A stretch of DNA of 64,000 nucleotides from Nostocales cyanobacterium LEGE 11386 (GCA_015207155.1 JADEXK010000007.1:1-64000); one strand, 5' to 3'. Positions 17,638 through 27,428 are shown, counted from the first letter of the stretch. Numbers and translations are program-made. The notes: generated from the sequence alone by a model not told the origin.

Positions 17638-18837
17638 ATGGAATTTGATTATTTTAGAAGCACAGAAAGCACTCCTAATAATAATCGTCAAAGTTTACTT
17701 GCTAGTGGTTGGCGACCATTAAACCGAGAATTAGACTGGGAATTTTTCTGGCAACTGTTGCAGAACGACACCAGTGAGTTAACTCAAAAAAGTTTGAATT
17801 TAGTCAGTAGTTTTGCTGAAGTTTTAGGACGAAATAATTATACTTGGTGGGCTAATTTATTGAATGTCGTATCTGATAATACCCGCTACGAAATAGAAAA
17901 ATTTTGGAATTACATCACACCTGATCCTCAATCACCAGATCATCGATATAAAGACATTTTGAGTACAGAAACGCCTATCGTACAATTTGTTAGTCGTAGC
18001 AGCATTCCTATTGACTATGTACTTAACCGCCTGCAAGAAATTACTGTATTAAGAGTTTTAAAATTATTAGGTAGTCCTGATATTATTACCCAAGATTATT
18101 TAGAAAGAAATTTTTGTTTTCCTGTAGATAAGTTTATCAGTTGGGAGCGTCTAGACGTGATCAATACAGTTTATGGGTATTGGTCAAAGCACGATATTTG
18201 GCTGCAAATTGAATCCTATGAACGTGGACGGCGACATTACACTTTAATGGCCACAAATATCTCACCGCTTGTTAATAAAGCAACTTATGATTTAGCAGTG
18301 ATGCTGAGTGGATATCAAAGTCGGGTGGGCAAGGTTCACAGTCAATATCTCATTCGGAGCTTTCCGGCAGATATTCAAAACTTTACTGATACAGTACAAC
18401 AGGCAGTTCTCAATCAGAACCAGTTGGCTGTAGTGGTACATGGTGAACCGGGTACAGGTAAAACGGTATGGACACAGGCAGTAGCAAAAGAAATTATTGT
18501 ACCTTTAGGGTATGTAATTTTTATTTTGGATCATGATGCGATCGCTAACTTTGTCCCACCACATTATTTAGAGCGTATTTGTATTATTATCAATGAAGCT
18601 GATAATTTAGCCCAAAATCGTTCATCTGAAGTAGCACAATACAGTAACAAAACAGAACACATTTTGAGTTTGTTAGATGGGACTTTATATCAAAGTGTGA
18701 TAGATGATTCTGGAATTCAGATCAAGCAGAGGTTAGTAGTTTTGATGACTTGCAACACCACTGAAAGATTAGATCCAGCGATGTTACGCAAGGGAAGGGT
18801 TGATTTGATTTATGAATTTACCGAGCGATTTGTTTAA
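17638..18837 (+). CDS. AAA-family ATPase
   Basis: A 399-residue protein. The first ~240 residues have no recognised domain. The C-terminal part is an AAA ATPase with Walker A GEPGTGKT (269-276), Walker B-like IIINEADNLA, sensor 1 LMTCNTTERLDP and the arginine motif MLRKGRVDLIYEF, as in classical AAA proteins of the Bcs1/FtsH type. The Walker B motif reads NEAD instead of DEAD/DEID. It overlaps the convergent MoxR gene by four bases at their 3' ends. The partner or substrate is unknown. Confidence 0.8.
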   Translation: MEFDYFRSTESTPNNNRQSLLASGWRPLNRELDWEFFWQLLQNDTSELTQKSLNLVSSFAEVLGRNNYTWWANLLNVVSDNTRYEIEKFWNYITPDPQSPDHRYKDILSTETPIVQFVSRSSIPIDYVLNRLQEITVLRVLKLLGSPDIITQDYLERNFCFPVDKFISWERLDVINTVYGYWSKHDIWLQIESYERGRRHYTLMATNISPLVNKATYDLAVMLSGYQSRVGKVHSQYLIRSFPADIQNFTDTVQQAVLNQNQLAVVVHGEPGTGKTVWTQAVAKEIIVPLGYVIFILDHDAIANFVPPHYLERICIIINEADNLAQNRSSEVAQYSNKTEHILSLLDGTLYQSVIDDSGIQIKQRLVVLMTCNTTERLDPAMLRKGRVDLIYEFTERFV

Positions 18838-19742
18838 GGAATAGAAATAGACCTTAATAACCGCTCAACAACAATTCTGGCACTGCGCCCGCCTCTGGGA
18901 ATCAGGCGATGGCAGAGAACGTGGGGGACGAGAAATTTCACATCATCGGGAATAGCGTAATCACGCCCCAACAGAAAAGCTAGGGCTTGGGTAGCTCGTT
19001 GTAATGCCACAGTACCACGCGGACTGACACCCAAAGTGATTTCTTCATCCTGCCGTGTTGCCCGTACTAATTCCAGGATGTATTGTTGCAAAGAAGTTTC
19101 TACTCTTACCTGAGAGCAGATTTCACGCAATTGAGCTACTTCTGCCAAAGTAATACAAGGCTGTAAATCCGCCACCTTGACATGATTTTGGAGGTTTTGC
19201 AGCATCTCCATTTCTTCTTGTGCCGAAGGATAGCCCAAACTCAACGACAACATAAACCGATCCATCTGGGCTTCTGGTAGGGGAAAAGTCCCTTGATATT
19301 CTATGGGGTTCTGGGTAGCAATTACAAAGAAAGGTTGGGGAACCACACGAGAGACACCATCAACAGTTACCTGATGCTCTTCCATCACTTCTAGCAAAGC
19401 TGACTGGGTGCGGGGTGTGGCGCGGTTGATTTCATCGGCTAGCAGCACATTGGCAAATATTGGCCCAGGAAGAAAAGTAAATTCGCCGCTTTTGGGATGC
19501 CAAATATTTGTGCCAGTAATATCAGTTGGTAGTAAATCAGGGGTACATTGTAACCGTTGAAACTTACCATCCAGTGAACGGGCTAAGGATTTAGCCAGGA
19601 GAGTTTTGCCAACTCCAGGGACATCTTCTAGCAATGCATGTCCACCACCTAACAAAGCAACTAGAACTAAGCGGATTGCTTCGTGTTTGCCAACGATGGT
19701 ACGAGCAAGATTTTGTGTTAGAGCGTCAATGTTTTCTCTCAT
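18834..19742 (-). CDS. MoxR-family AAA+ ATPase
   Basis: A 302-residue MoxR protein from ATG 19742 (MRENIDALTQNLAR). It has Walker A EDVPGVGKTLLA, LQCTPDLLPTDITG, Walker B LLADEINRATPRTQSALLE, sensor 1 FFVIATQNPIEYQGTFPLPE, and sensor 2 GVSPRGTVALQRA. MoxR ATPases act as chaperones for metal-centre or complex assembly, usually with DUF58/VWA partners, which are not adjacent here. ribF lies 110 bases upstream on the same strand, so the two may be cotranscribed. A second MoxR is encoded at 26412-27362. Confidence 0.92.
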   Translation of the reverse strand: MRENIDALTQNLARTIVGKHEAIRLVLVALLGGGHALLEDVPGVGKTLLAKSLARSLDGKFQRLQCTPDLLPTDITGTNIWHPKSGEFTFLPGPIFANVLLADEINRATPRTQSALLEVMEEHQVTVDGVSRVVPQPFFVIATQNPIEYQGTFPLPEAQMDRFMLSLSLGYPSAQEEMEMLQNLQNHVKVADLQPCITLAEVAQLREICSQVRVETSLQQYILELVRATRQDEEITLGVSPRGTVALQRATQALAFLLGRDYAIPDDVKFLVPHVLCHRLIPRGGRSARIVVERLLRSISIP

Positions 19743-19851
19743 GCACCACAGTGGGAAGGATTGGTAATTGGGCAAGAAATTGGAATGGAGAATCACCTAT
19801 GCTTTATTCTCCATTCCCTGATCTACAGTGTTCCCATTCAGTATTAAAAAC

Positions 19852-20910
19852 TCAGCATTGAGAATTCAAAACTTCTCTAGCAACGGTGCAGTCAAGTTGA
19901 ATTTGGTGTTTCAGAGCTGCTAGAGAAGGAAATTTTTGTTCTGGGCGCAAAAATTCGACTAGCTGTACAGCCAGTTTTTTGCCATATAAATCACTAGACC
20001 AATCAAACAGATGTACCTCCACAGATAAATTGCTACCATTCACTGTTGGGCGATTACCTATATTCATCACACCCAAACTTGGAGATGAAGTAGTCGCATC
20101 TGCTGTCTCATTCAGAATGGCAACGCGGACAGCATAAACACCTTGGCGGGGGATAAACTTATCATTTGGTAATTGGAGGTTGGCGGTAGGAAAACCAATC
20201 GTTCTGCCCATTTGTTGACCTTGAACAACAACACCGATGAGGGTGTAAGGTCGTCCCAGGAGTAAGTTGGCGTTTTTGATGTCGCCACTTTCTAAGGAGT
20301 GGCGGATCAGTGAAGTGCTAATGGGAGCCTCCTGGATGGGCGCGTTATCGGTATAAGTTTCTAAGGGAACGATGGTAACGGGGATATGGTGCTTGGCGGC
20401 TAGTAATTGCAATTCTTTGGCAGTACCACGGCGCTGTTTGCCGAAACAAAAATCTTGCCCAACACTAATTCGCCGACATTGGAGTTGTTGCACCAAAATC
20501 TTGTCTACAAAATCTTCTGGAGATAAAGCTGATAATTCTTTGTCGAAGGGTAATAGTACCAGTTGTTCTACTCCCAGCGATCGCAATTGTTGGACTTTTT
20601 CATCCAGTGGTGTTAGCAAAGCCCGGGGTTGACCCGTAAAAAATTCCAGTGGATGGGGATCAAAGGTGACAACTGTCGAGTATGTCTGTTCTTGTGGTTG
20701 GGTTGGTGAGGTGGGAGAGTACTTGTGTAAATTCTCCCCATCTTCTCGTCTCTCCTCACTCTTTGCTGGCGGCAAAATTGGCTGAATAACTTTGTGATGA
20801 CCAAGATGCACACCATCAAATTTGCCAAGCGCCACAGCAGTTGGTCTAAGCAGCCCTTCGGTCGAAGAAGCAACCCACACAGAACATCCATTTTTAGACA
20901 AATTTAGCAC
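19852..20910 (-). CDS. ribF: Bifunctional riboflavin kinase / FAD synthetase
   Basis: A 352-residue enzyme that makes FMN and then FAD from riboflavin. The nucleotidyl-transferase domain has ALGKFDGVHLGHHKVI, VVTFDPHPLEFF, VGQDFCFGKQRRG and STSLIRHSLESGD. The kinase domain has GRTIGFPTANLQLP and GVMNIGNRPTVNG. Residues ~49-75 form a Lys/Glu/Pro/Thr-rich insertion between two conserved segments, encoded by low-complexity DNA like the spacer repeats of this genome. The stop codon lies within a short repeat-like sequence. MoxR follows on the same strand. Confidence 0.95.
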   Translation of the reverse strand: MLNLSKNGCSVWVASSTEGLLRPTAVALGKFDGVHLGHHKVIQPILPPAKSEERREDGENLHKYSPTSPTQPQEQTYSTVVTFDPHPLEFFTGQPRALLTPLDEKVQQLRSLGVEQLVLLPFDKELSALSPEDFVDKILVQQLQCRRISVGQDFCFGKQRRGTAKELQLLAAKHHIPVTIVPLETYTDNAPIQEAPISTSLIRHSLESGDIKNANLLLGRPYTLIGVVVQGQQMGRTIGFPTANLQLPNDKFIPRQGVYAVRVAILNETADATTSSPSLGVMNIGNRPTVNGSNLSVEVHLFDWSSDLYGKKLAVQLVEFLRPEQKFPSLAALKHQIQLDCTVAREVLNSQC

Positions 20911-20955
20911 GTGGATTCTGGGATTTTAGGTTTATTTAGCCATCAGCTACAAGCT

Positions 20956-21239
20956 ACCTGACAAAAGCCACCTGGAGGACAAGAAACTCTAGTAGTTCGC
21001 CCAAACTTTGCGGAGTTTGCAGTGATTGCTCTCAGCCCTCAAGCCAAGGACTAAAGTCCTGATTACGAACTTATTCACCCAGTAAAGTTGCCTTGCCAGA
21101 ATACTAGTTTTGCATTTAGGTGGTGGCGGGGTTTGATCCTGCGTCCAGCCCCACAAGAGAAAGGGTCTACAGGCATTTGTGATTGGCTAAGAACCCACAC
21201 ATAGCTTGTCCTCCAGTGGTCACGGCATACTCGTCAGGT
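20956..21239. ncRNA. Candidate structured RNA closed by nested long-range stems
   Basis: In a 398-base gap, two nested pairings link sites about 250 bases apart. Outer: acctgac 20956-20962 with gtcaggt 21233-21239. Inner: ctggaggacaag 20972-20983 with cttgtcctccag 21205-21216, extended by cca/tgg. Inside are the stem aaactc/gagttt (20984-20989 with 21013-21018), a bulged stem near 21122-21152, and gggtct/agaaccc near 21163-21196. A dispersed ggactaaagtcc repeat sits inside at 21046-21070. No tmRNA, SRP or RNase P signature is visible. A 6S-like RNA is one possibility. Strand is undecided. Confidence 0.45.
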
Positions 21240-21308
21240 CAGATCTCGCGCTAACAGCTCTTGATCACCAATCTAATCTAAAATCTTTGATCGCTCCGAC
21301 AGCAACCT

Positions 21309-22205
21309 TCACATAGATAATTTGCTGACAGGAAAAGATTCTGATAAGGAGACTGAGATAGGAACCTGGAGAACTGTTCCCTCCCGCGCCATAATTGCAC
21401 CGGGAAATTCCACAGACGCTTGTTCCCCTACACGATCCAAAAATTCATCGTTGTGGGCAGGATCATGGTGAAAAATCACGAGAGTCTTTACATTAGCAGC
21501 TTTGGCAACTTTCACAGCTTCTTGCCAAGTAGAATGTCCCCAGCCAATTTTTGGGGATTTTGGTGAATGGTATTCTTCATCGGTATAAGTGGAATCATAA
21601 ATTAAGATATCCGCGTTCCGAGATAACCACAAGACATGCTCATCTAGCCGATCAGGAAAATGTTCAGTATCAGTTATGTAAGCAGCAGCACCACCACGCC
21701 AGTTAACTCGGTACCCAACAGCCTCACCTGGATGGTTGAGCGATGCCGTTTCTATGGTAATGTCGTTAACATATATATCTTCCCCCGGTTTAACGTCGTG
21801 GAAATTCAAATTTGCCTGCATGATCTGTAAAGGCACAGGAAAATTTGGGTGCAGCATCTGATCATTGAGACGCTGTTCTATAGTGGAACCATCAGGAGCG
21901 ATCGCGCCATAAATATGAAATTTATTTCCCTGGACAAATCCGGGAACAAAGAAAGGAAATCCTTGCATGTGATCCCAGTGGGAATGAGTAAAAAATATAT
22001 GAGCTTCTATCGGCATTTTGGGTAATAAAGATTGTCCCAAAACATGCAGTCCTGTACCACCATCAAAAATTAAGCGTCTACCGCCCACTTGCATCTCAAT
22101 GCAAGGGGTATTACCGCCGTAACGAACAGTGTCTGTACCTGGACTAGGGATGCTCCCGCGAACGCCCCAAAATTGCACGGTAAATTGGTTCTCTATCCTG
22201 GACAT
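21309..22205 (-). CDS. MBL-fold metallo-hydrolase
   Basis: A 298-residue protein from ATG 22205 (MSRIENQFTVQFWGVRGSI). It has the metallo-beta-lactamase signature HSHWDHMQGFPFF (two-metal HxHxDH site), then SLNHPGEAVGYR (His), YITDTEH (bridging Asp) and LVIFHHDPAHND (final His). The opening FWGVRGSIPSPG and GGNTPC are typical of cyclic-nucleotide or cyclic-phosphate phosphodiesterase-like MBL proteins. The exact substrate cannot be told. A start 13 codons upstream is possible. It stands upstream of the structured region and ribF on the same strand. Confidence 0.85.
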   Translation of the reverse strand: MSRIENQFTVQFWGVRGSIPSPGTDTVRYGGNTPCIEMQVGGRRLIFDGGTGLHVLGQSLLPKMPIEAHIFFTHSHWDHMQGFPFFVPGFVQGNKFHIYGAIAPDGSTIEQRLNDQMLHPNFPVPLQIMQANLNFHDVKPGEDIYVNDITIETASLNHPGEAVGYRVNWRGGAAAYITDTEHFPDRLDEHVLWLSRNADILIYDSTYTDEEYHSPKSPKIGWGHSTWQEAVKVAKAANVKTLVIFHHDPAHNDEFLDRVGEQASVEFPGAIMAREGTVLQVPISVSLSESFPVSKLSM

Positions 22206-22463
22206 GGGTGTTGCTTGCTGGATTGAGCGGGCGATCAATAACACAAATGTTACTTGTTTTGTTCAGTCTATGCTGTCTTACAGTATTTAGTAGAAAAAAT
22301 ATTACTTGGTAAAACAGCATACCCTGTTTAAAGTGGGTTGTGTAAAAGTAGATAACGTAGGTGATGTATTACAAGGCAGTTGCCCCAATTTTTAACGATG
22401 TATGTGTATCATTAGTATCAAGTTGGCTTCTACTTTATAGCCTAAATTTTGCTGTAATGCATT

Positions 22464-22538
22464 TATAGCCGTAGTCACATAGATTAGGACATTATTGATT
22501 GCTCAAAGCCATGAAGCAACTGGGTTTATACTCAGCAC
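22464..22538. repeat. Long dispersed repeat, copy 1
   Basis: Starting tatagccgtagtcacataga and ending ctcagcac, this ~75-base sequence recurs with small indels at 51006-51086 in the same orientation. It lies in the 419-base gap upstream of the MBL gene, next to a heptamer tract. The two copies are 28 kb apart in non-coding DNA. Confidence 0.75.
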
Positions 22539-22572
22539 GGGCTATAAGCGCAGCCATGCCCGCAGGGCTTTA

Positions 22573-22614
22573 CAGCACTCAGCACTCAGCACTCAGCACT
22601 CAGCACTCAGCACT
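22573..22614. repeat. Heptamer tandem repeat (ACTCAGC type)
   Basis: Six uninterrupted cagcact units. Such heptamer short tandem repeats are typical of heterocyst-forming cyanobacteria. Here they lie just past the surE stop. Shorter tracts occur near 7109-7134, 12345-12360, 15951-15970, 23558-23588 and 60578-60635, and a longer one at 48539-48628. Confidence 0.9.
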
Positions 22615-22624
22615 TTGTCTTATT

Positions 22625-23422
22625 TCAGGGAAACTGGAACTTCCACTTAGACAAGTTATCCAGTCCAGTGGCATAGGTGAGGTTGTATTGTAACGGCGTG
22701 ATGCTGATGTAGTTTTTGCGAATAACATGCACATCAATAGGCACATGTGACGGCAGATTTAAGCCTTCTGGTGGTTCCACATCTTCTAAAACTTCTCCAG
22801 TTAACCAGTAGTAGATTTTGCCACGAGGATCAACTCGCTTGTCAAAAACATCTACGTAGCGGCGAACTCCTTGACGAGTGAGAGTTACTCCGGCAATTTC
22901 TTCCCATTTAACAGCTGGAATATTGACGTTAAGCAACATTAAATCTGGTAGAGGTTTGAGTGTTAGTTGCTCTACGAGAGTTTGGGCAAACTTAGCAGCA
23001 GGCTGAAAATCTTTGGAGGTATGACTGGTAAGACTCAGTGCTATGCTGGGGATACCTTCAATTACTCCTTCCATAGCGGCTGAAACAGTACCTGAATAAA
23101 GGATTTCCGTGCCCAAATTTGCACCTTGATTAATGCCAGAGAGAACCAAATCAGGGGGAGATTCTAGCAAAGCCCATAGTGCCAATTTCACACAATCCGA
23201 CGGAGTACCATCACAAGCCCAAGCATTGACGGCGGGATGAAAAAGCGACTCAATAACTTCGGCACGAATGGGTTGGTGCATGGTTAGTCCATGTCCGGTT
23301 GCCGATCGCTCCCGATCTGGGCAAACTACAGTTACATCATGGCCAGCTTCTGCTAGGCAGTTGGCTAGGGCACGAATGCCCAAGGCAGAAATCCCGTCAT
23401 CATTGCTAATGAGTAATTTCAT
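22625..23422 (-). CDS. surE: 5'/3'-nucleotidase SurE
   Basis: A 265-residue SurE phosphatase. The metal site is LISNDDGI (Asp9, Asp10) near the start, with [27 protein letters not shown] and [11 protein letters not shown] (Asn ligand), followed by [11 protein letters not shown]. SurE removes phosphate from nucleoside monophosphates in the cytoplasm. Length and start are normal for the family. It is divergent from pheS, with a repeat-rich spacer of 312 bases. Confidence 0.95.
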   Translation of the reverse strand: MKLLISNDDGISALGIRALANCLAEAGHDVTVVCPDRERSATGHGLTMHQPIRAEVIESLFHPAVNAWACDGTPSDCVKLALWALLESPPDLVLSGINQGANLGTEILYSGTVSAAMEGVIEGIPSIALSLTSHTSKDFQPAAKFAQTLVEQLTLKPLPDLMLLNVNIPAVKWEEIAGVTLTRQGVRRYVDVFDKRVDPRGKIYYWLTGEVLEDVEPPEGLNLPSHVPIDVHVIRKNYISITPLQYNLTYATGLDNLSKWKFQFP

Positions 23423-23734
23423 GAGTCAATAATTAATAGTCAATAGTTAATAGTCAAGAGTCAAGACTCAATTGTCAATGTCTGTGTCCAAATAAAAAAG
23501 AGTAGGGAGTAGGGAGTAGGGAGTAGGAGAGCAGATGTATTATAGATATAATTTCTTACTCAGCACTCAGCACTCAGCACTCAGCACTAAGTAAAGTTGG
23601 CATTTTTTTCAAAAAAACCTCGGCAAGATACGGACGATCGCCTCTAAACTTGTAGGAAGGGGTTGGGTTTCAACCTTTGCCGTTGATGCACAATTGGCAT
23701 ACAAATAATCATTAAGAATAAACAACTGTTTAGC
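23423..23734. other. Repeat-rich spacer between surE and pheS
   Basis: The spacer is largely repeats: taatagtcaatag units near 23430-23470, gagtaggga units at 23500-23527 and actcagc heptamers at 23558-23588. The remaining ~140 bases before pheS must contain its promoter. Confidence 0.65.
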
Positions 23735-24736
23735 ATGACGAATCAGCCTAGCAATTTAGAGGCTCAACTTTTAGCACTGCGGCAGGAAGGAGAAAAAGCG
23801 ATCGCAGCCGCCGATTCCCTAGAACTTCTAGAGGAACTCAGAGTTAGCTATCTGGGTAAAAAGGGACAATTGGGGGCATTGTTGCGAAGTATGGGACAAA
23901 TGAGTGCGGAGGAACGACCAAAAATTGGGGCGATCGCCAATACAGTCAAGGAGTCTCTGCAAACTAGTCTAGACCAGCAACGCGCCGCCTTGGAATCTGT
24001 CAAAATTCAAGCGCAGCTAGAGGCTGAAACTCTGGATGTGACTATGCCAGGCATTTTCCGCCCTCAAGGTCGTATTCATCCACTTAACGGTATTATTGAC
24101 CGAGCACTGGATATTTTTGTCGGCATGGGCTACACCGTGGCTGAAGGGCCAGAGATGGAAACAGATTATTATAATTTTGAGGCTCTTAATACCCCACCTG
24201 ACCACCCCGCCCGTGATATGCAGGATACCTTCTACCTGCCAGATGGAAATCTTCTACGTACTCATACTTCATCCGTGCAAATTCGCTATATGGAAAAAGA
24301 GGAACCACCTATCCGGGTTGTTGCTCCAGGGCGAGTTTATCGGCGAGATAATGTCGATGCTACTCATTCCGCAGTTTTCCATCAAATCGAACTTTTAGCA
24401 ATTGATGAGGGACTGACATTTACAGACCTTAAAGGCACTATTAAAGTATTTTTGCAGGAAATATTTGGTGAGTTGCCAATTCGTTTCCGTGCCAGTTATT
24501 TCCCGTTTACCGAACCATCGGCTGAAGTGGATTTACAGTGGAATGGGCGTTGGTTGGAGGTTATGGGCTGCGGTATGGTTGATCCAAATGTCCTCAAAGC
24601 TGTAGGTTACGACCCAGAAATTTATACTGGGTTTGCCGCCGGTTTTGGTGTAGAACGTTTTGCGATGGTATTACACCAAATCGATGATATTCGCCGCTTA
24701 TATGCTAGTGATTTGCGGTTTTTGCAGCAATTTTAG
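23735..24736 (+). CDS. pheS: Phenylalanine--tRNA ligase alpha subunit
   Basis: A 333-residue class II synthetase subunit. The N-terminal coiled coil has [17 protein letters not shown]. The catalytic domain has [37 protein letters not shown] (motif 2 region), [23 protein letters not shown] and motif 3 [12 protein letters not shown]. It charges tRNA-Phe together with PheT, which is not adjacent; separate pheS and pheT are usual in cyanobacteria. Confidence 0.97.
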   Translation: MTNQPSNLEAQLLALRQEGEKAIAAADSLELLEELRVSYLGKKGQLGALLRSMGQMSAEERPKIGAIANTVKESLQTSLDQQRAALESVKIQAQLEAETLDVTMPGIFRPQGRIHPLNGIIDRALDIFVGMGYTVAEGPEMETDYYNFEALNTPPDHPARDMQDTFYLPDGNLLRTHTSSVQIRYMEKEEPPIRVVAPGRVYRRDNVDATHSAVFHQIELLAIDEGLTFTDLKGTIKVFLQEIFGELPIRFRASYFPFTEPSAEVDLQWNGRWLEVMGCGMVDPNVLKAVGYDPEIYTGFAAGFGVERFAMVLHQIDDIRRLYASDLRFLQQF

Positions 24737-24825
24737 GTAGAAGTAAGGTTTGCCGGGCGATCGCATCTTCACAGCGATCGCCACCAAAGTCGATGTCATA
24801 AAGTTCCCTATCCCCTGTTCCCTAA

Positions 24826-26268
24826 TTAGCGACAATTATCGCAATGTCCGCAATGCCAGTTAGCAGCTTCTTGACCAAAACCAAAGGCATTTAATAAAAA
24901 CTGCCAACGGCATTTTTTAGTAGTCAAATATCGATTCATTTGTTCAGCCGCATGTTGTTGCATCGGTGGCTGATTTTTCACTCCTGAATTAATCATGTAA
25001 TGGAAAGGATCAAGCCAATTTAGTTGACCACTACTATGCAGTAAAGCTAGCGCTGTAGCACCATCAGGAAATTGTCGCGTCACCGCATTTACTTCCCCTT
25101 GCGGCGGCAGTTTTTTTACTAATTGCTGCGCTATTTGCTGTTGCGATCGCATTTGTTCATGAAAGAACTGCTGTCTTTGTTTATCTTCTGGATCTAACCA
25201 TCCCGTAGGTTCACTGACCAATGTTAGCGCCTGGGCTGGTTTTCCATCTCGTCCAGCGCGTCCAATTTCTTGCACATATTCCGACATTAGGTGCGGCGCA
25301 TGAAAGTGAACCACCCAACGCACATCTGGTTTATTAATCCCCATACCAAAAGCACAGGTACAAACCACAAAAGGAATTTTGCCACTTAACCAGCTAGCTT
25401 CAACAGCACGGCGTTCTACTGCACCCAGTCCCGCATGATAACTAGCTGTGGCGTAACCCATCTCTGCTAACCATGCAGTTAAATTCTCGCTATCTTTGCG
25501 AGTACGCACATAAATTAATCCAGTTTGTTGTGATCTATTTTGAATAAACTTTAATAACTGTTGTTTTCTTCCCCGTGGTGTCCAAGCTATGCGGACACTG
25601 GGATGTAAATTTGGACGGTAGGGATTTAAGCGAAAAACTTCTGGTTGTTGTAATTGTAAAACGGTTTGAATAGTTTTTTGGGCTGGAGGGTCAGCAGTAG
25701 CCGTAAAAGCTGCAATACTAATTTTCGTTCCCGGTGGTTTTGATTTGAGTAGTGCCGGCCGCACCGCTCCTAATCTGCGATAAGCTGGGCGAAATGAATC
25801 TCCCCACTGCACTAAACAATGGGCTTCATCTAATATCAAACCGTTGATTTGTAATTGTGGGTGACGCAATCTTTCCCAAACTGGCGCACTCAATAAAGTT
25901 TCTGGTGATAAATACAGTAACCTTAGTTGTTGTCTTTCCAAAGCTTGTAGTGTTGCACGCCTTTGGTGTGACGGTAATTCACTATGCAAAAGTGCCGCTT
26001 TTTGTTGACATTGCAGTAGTTCTTGGACTTGATTTTCCATGAGTGCCACTAAAGGTGAAACTACTAAAGTCAAACCTTTTTGTAGCAGTGCGGGCAGTTG
26101 AAAACAAATCGACTTTCCGCCACCTGTAGGCATAATAATCAACGCATCTTTTTGTGCTAATAAACTACGGACAATTTCTCCTTGTGGCGAACGAAAATCA
26201 TCGTAACCCCAAATTTTTTGAAAGGCAGCGCGGACTTCTTGCCAAGATGTATTTGTGGGGTGATTCAT
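24826..26268 (-). CDS. RecQ-family ATP-dependent DNA helicase (short form)
   Basis: A 480-residue helicase from ATG 26268 (MNHPTNTSWQEVRAAF). Motif 0/I is FRSPQGEIV and MPTGGGKSICFQLPALL, motif II ILDEAHCLVQWG, motif III AAFTATAD, motif V FGMGINKPDVRWVVH, and motif VI QEIGRAGRDG. The C-terminus has CRWQFLL followed by CGHCDNC, a zinc-binding cysteine set. It then stops, so the winged-helix and HRDC domains of long RecQ are absent. It acts in DNA repair or recombination. It is separated by 143 bases from the MoxR gene upstream. Confidence 0.92.
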   Translation of the reverse strand: MNHPTNTSWQEVRAAFQKIWGYDDFRSPQGEIVRSLLAQKDALIIMPTGGGKSICFQLPALLQKGLTLVVSPLVALMENQVQELLQCQQKAALLHSELPSHQRRATLQALERQQLRLLYLSPETLLSAPVWERLRHPQLQINGLILDEAHCLVQWGDSFRPAYRRLGAVRPALLKSKPPGTKISIAAFTATADPPAQKTIQTVLQLQQPEVFRLNPYRPNLHPSVRIAWTPRGRKQQLLKFIQNRSQQTGLIYVRTRKDSENLTAWLAEMGYATASYHAGLGAVERRAVEASWLSGKIPFVVCTCAFGMGINKPDVRWVVHFHAPHLMSEYVQEIGRAGRDGKPAQALTLVSEPTGWLDPEDKQRQQFFHEQMRSQQQIAQQLVKKLPPQGEVNAVTRQFPDGATALALLHSSGQLNWLDPFHYMINSGVKNQPPMQQHAAEQMNRYLTTKKCRWQFLLNAFGFGQEAANWHCGHCDNCR

Positions 26269-26411
26269 GAGCAATTAGAGATGGGTATAATTCCGAATAT
26301 ACCTGCTTTTATTAAGCTCATGGCTCAGTAATTTTATCAGTAATTTTTTGCCAGCTAAATTACCTCTTTTCCTCCTATCCTGTCCCCTGTTACCTGTGTT
26401 TCTGAGAAGTT

Positions 26412-27362
26412 CTATCTTGGCACTGGCACTTGATTAATTACTGCCGCAATTACCCCATCAATTTGTAAACCATCTAGCATCGCTTCTGGTTTGAGAATGA
26501 GGCGATGACGCAGCAACGGCGATGCTACCGCTTTGACATCATCTGGTGTCACAAAATCCCTTCCAGCTAACCACGCGGCTGCTTGAGATGTCTGCAACCA
26601 AGCACCAGCAGCGCGGGGCGATGCACCCAAGGTTAAATCGGGATGTTGACGCGATGTTCTCACCAACGCTAAGAGATAATCAATAATTGCCTCCGATACT
26701 TGAACTGCTTTCACTGCTTGCCGTGCCTGCAAAATATCAGCTACCGTTGCTACTGGTTCCAGACTACTAATATCCCAGCGTCGCGCTGCAAACCCCGCCT
26801 GACGATTGAGTAACATTTGCTTTTCAGCCGCTTGGTCGGGGTAATCTACCACCAGCTTGAATAAAAACCTGTCTAGCTGTGCTTCTGGCAAGAGATAAGT
26901 CCCCTCAAACTCCAAGGGGTTTTGTGTTGCAATTACCCAAAACAACTCTGGTAAAGGTAAACTTTCACCATCGAGTGTGACTTGCATTTCTTCCATAGCT
27001 TCCAGCAGCGCCGCTTGTGTCTTGGGGGGAGTGCGGTTAATTTCGTCTGCTAGTAGCACTTCGGTAAACACTGGCCCTTTTTTTAGAGTGAAATTACGGC
27101 TATTCAAGTCAAAAATATTTGTCCCCGTAATGTCTGATGGTAAGACATCCGGCGTGAGTTGAATCCGGCGAAACTCACCCTGGATAAACTGCGCTAAAAG
27201 TTTTACCAGGAGGGTTTTACCAGTTCCCGGTACCCCTTCCAAGATGATATGTCCACCTGCTAACAACCCTACTAGTAGCTGTTGTATGAGGCTGGATTGT
27301 CCTACTACTACTTTGTTAAGCCTCTGACCAAGGCGAATTAAGACAGGATGGGTTTCGCTCAT
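26412..27362 (-). CDS. MoxR-family AAA+ ATPase
   Basis: A 316-residue MoxR protein: LEGVPGTGKTLLVKLL (Walker A), RIQLTPDVLPSDITGTN, LLADEINRTPPKTQAALLE (Walker B), FWVIATQNPLEFEGTYLLPE (sensor 1) and LGASPRAAGAWLQ. It is the last gene of a compact minus-strand run (DUF2243, DUF4129, DUF4350, MoxR), a common bacterial arrangement in which MoxR assists a membrane-bound complex. It differs clearly from the other MoxR at 18834, so they are old paralogues rather than a recent duplication. Confidence 0.93.
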   Translation of the reverse strand: MSETHPVLIRLGQRLNKVVVGQSSLIQQLLVGLLAGGHIILEGVPGTGKTLLVKLLAQFIQGEFRRIQLTPDVLPSDITGTNIFDLNSRNFTLKKGPVFTEVLLADEINRTPPKTQAALLEAMEEMQVTLDGESLPLPELFWVIATQNPLEFEGTYLLPEAQLDRFLFKLVVDYPDQAAEKQMLLNRQAGFAARRWDISSLEPVATVADILQARQAVKAVQVSEAIIDYLLALVRTSRQHPDLTLGASPRAAGAWLQTSQAAAWLAGRDFVTPDDVKAVASPLLRHRLILKPEAMLDGLQIDGVIAAVINQVPVPR

Positions 27363-27428
27363 TATTCTTTAAATAACTTATACAAAGGTGCAAAGCAACT
27401 CAAACACGCAATGCACAATTTTAAACAA

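Noticed and set aside
22499..22693. 64-codon frame before surE
   Set aside because: Consists mainly of the dispersed repeat and heptamers.
22573..23588. Possible CRISPR array because of regular repeats
   Set aside because: The repeats are contiguous heptamers without unique spacers.
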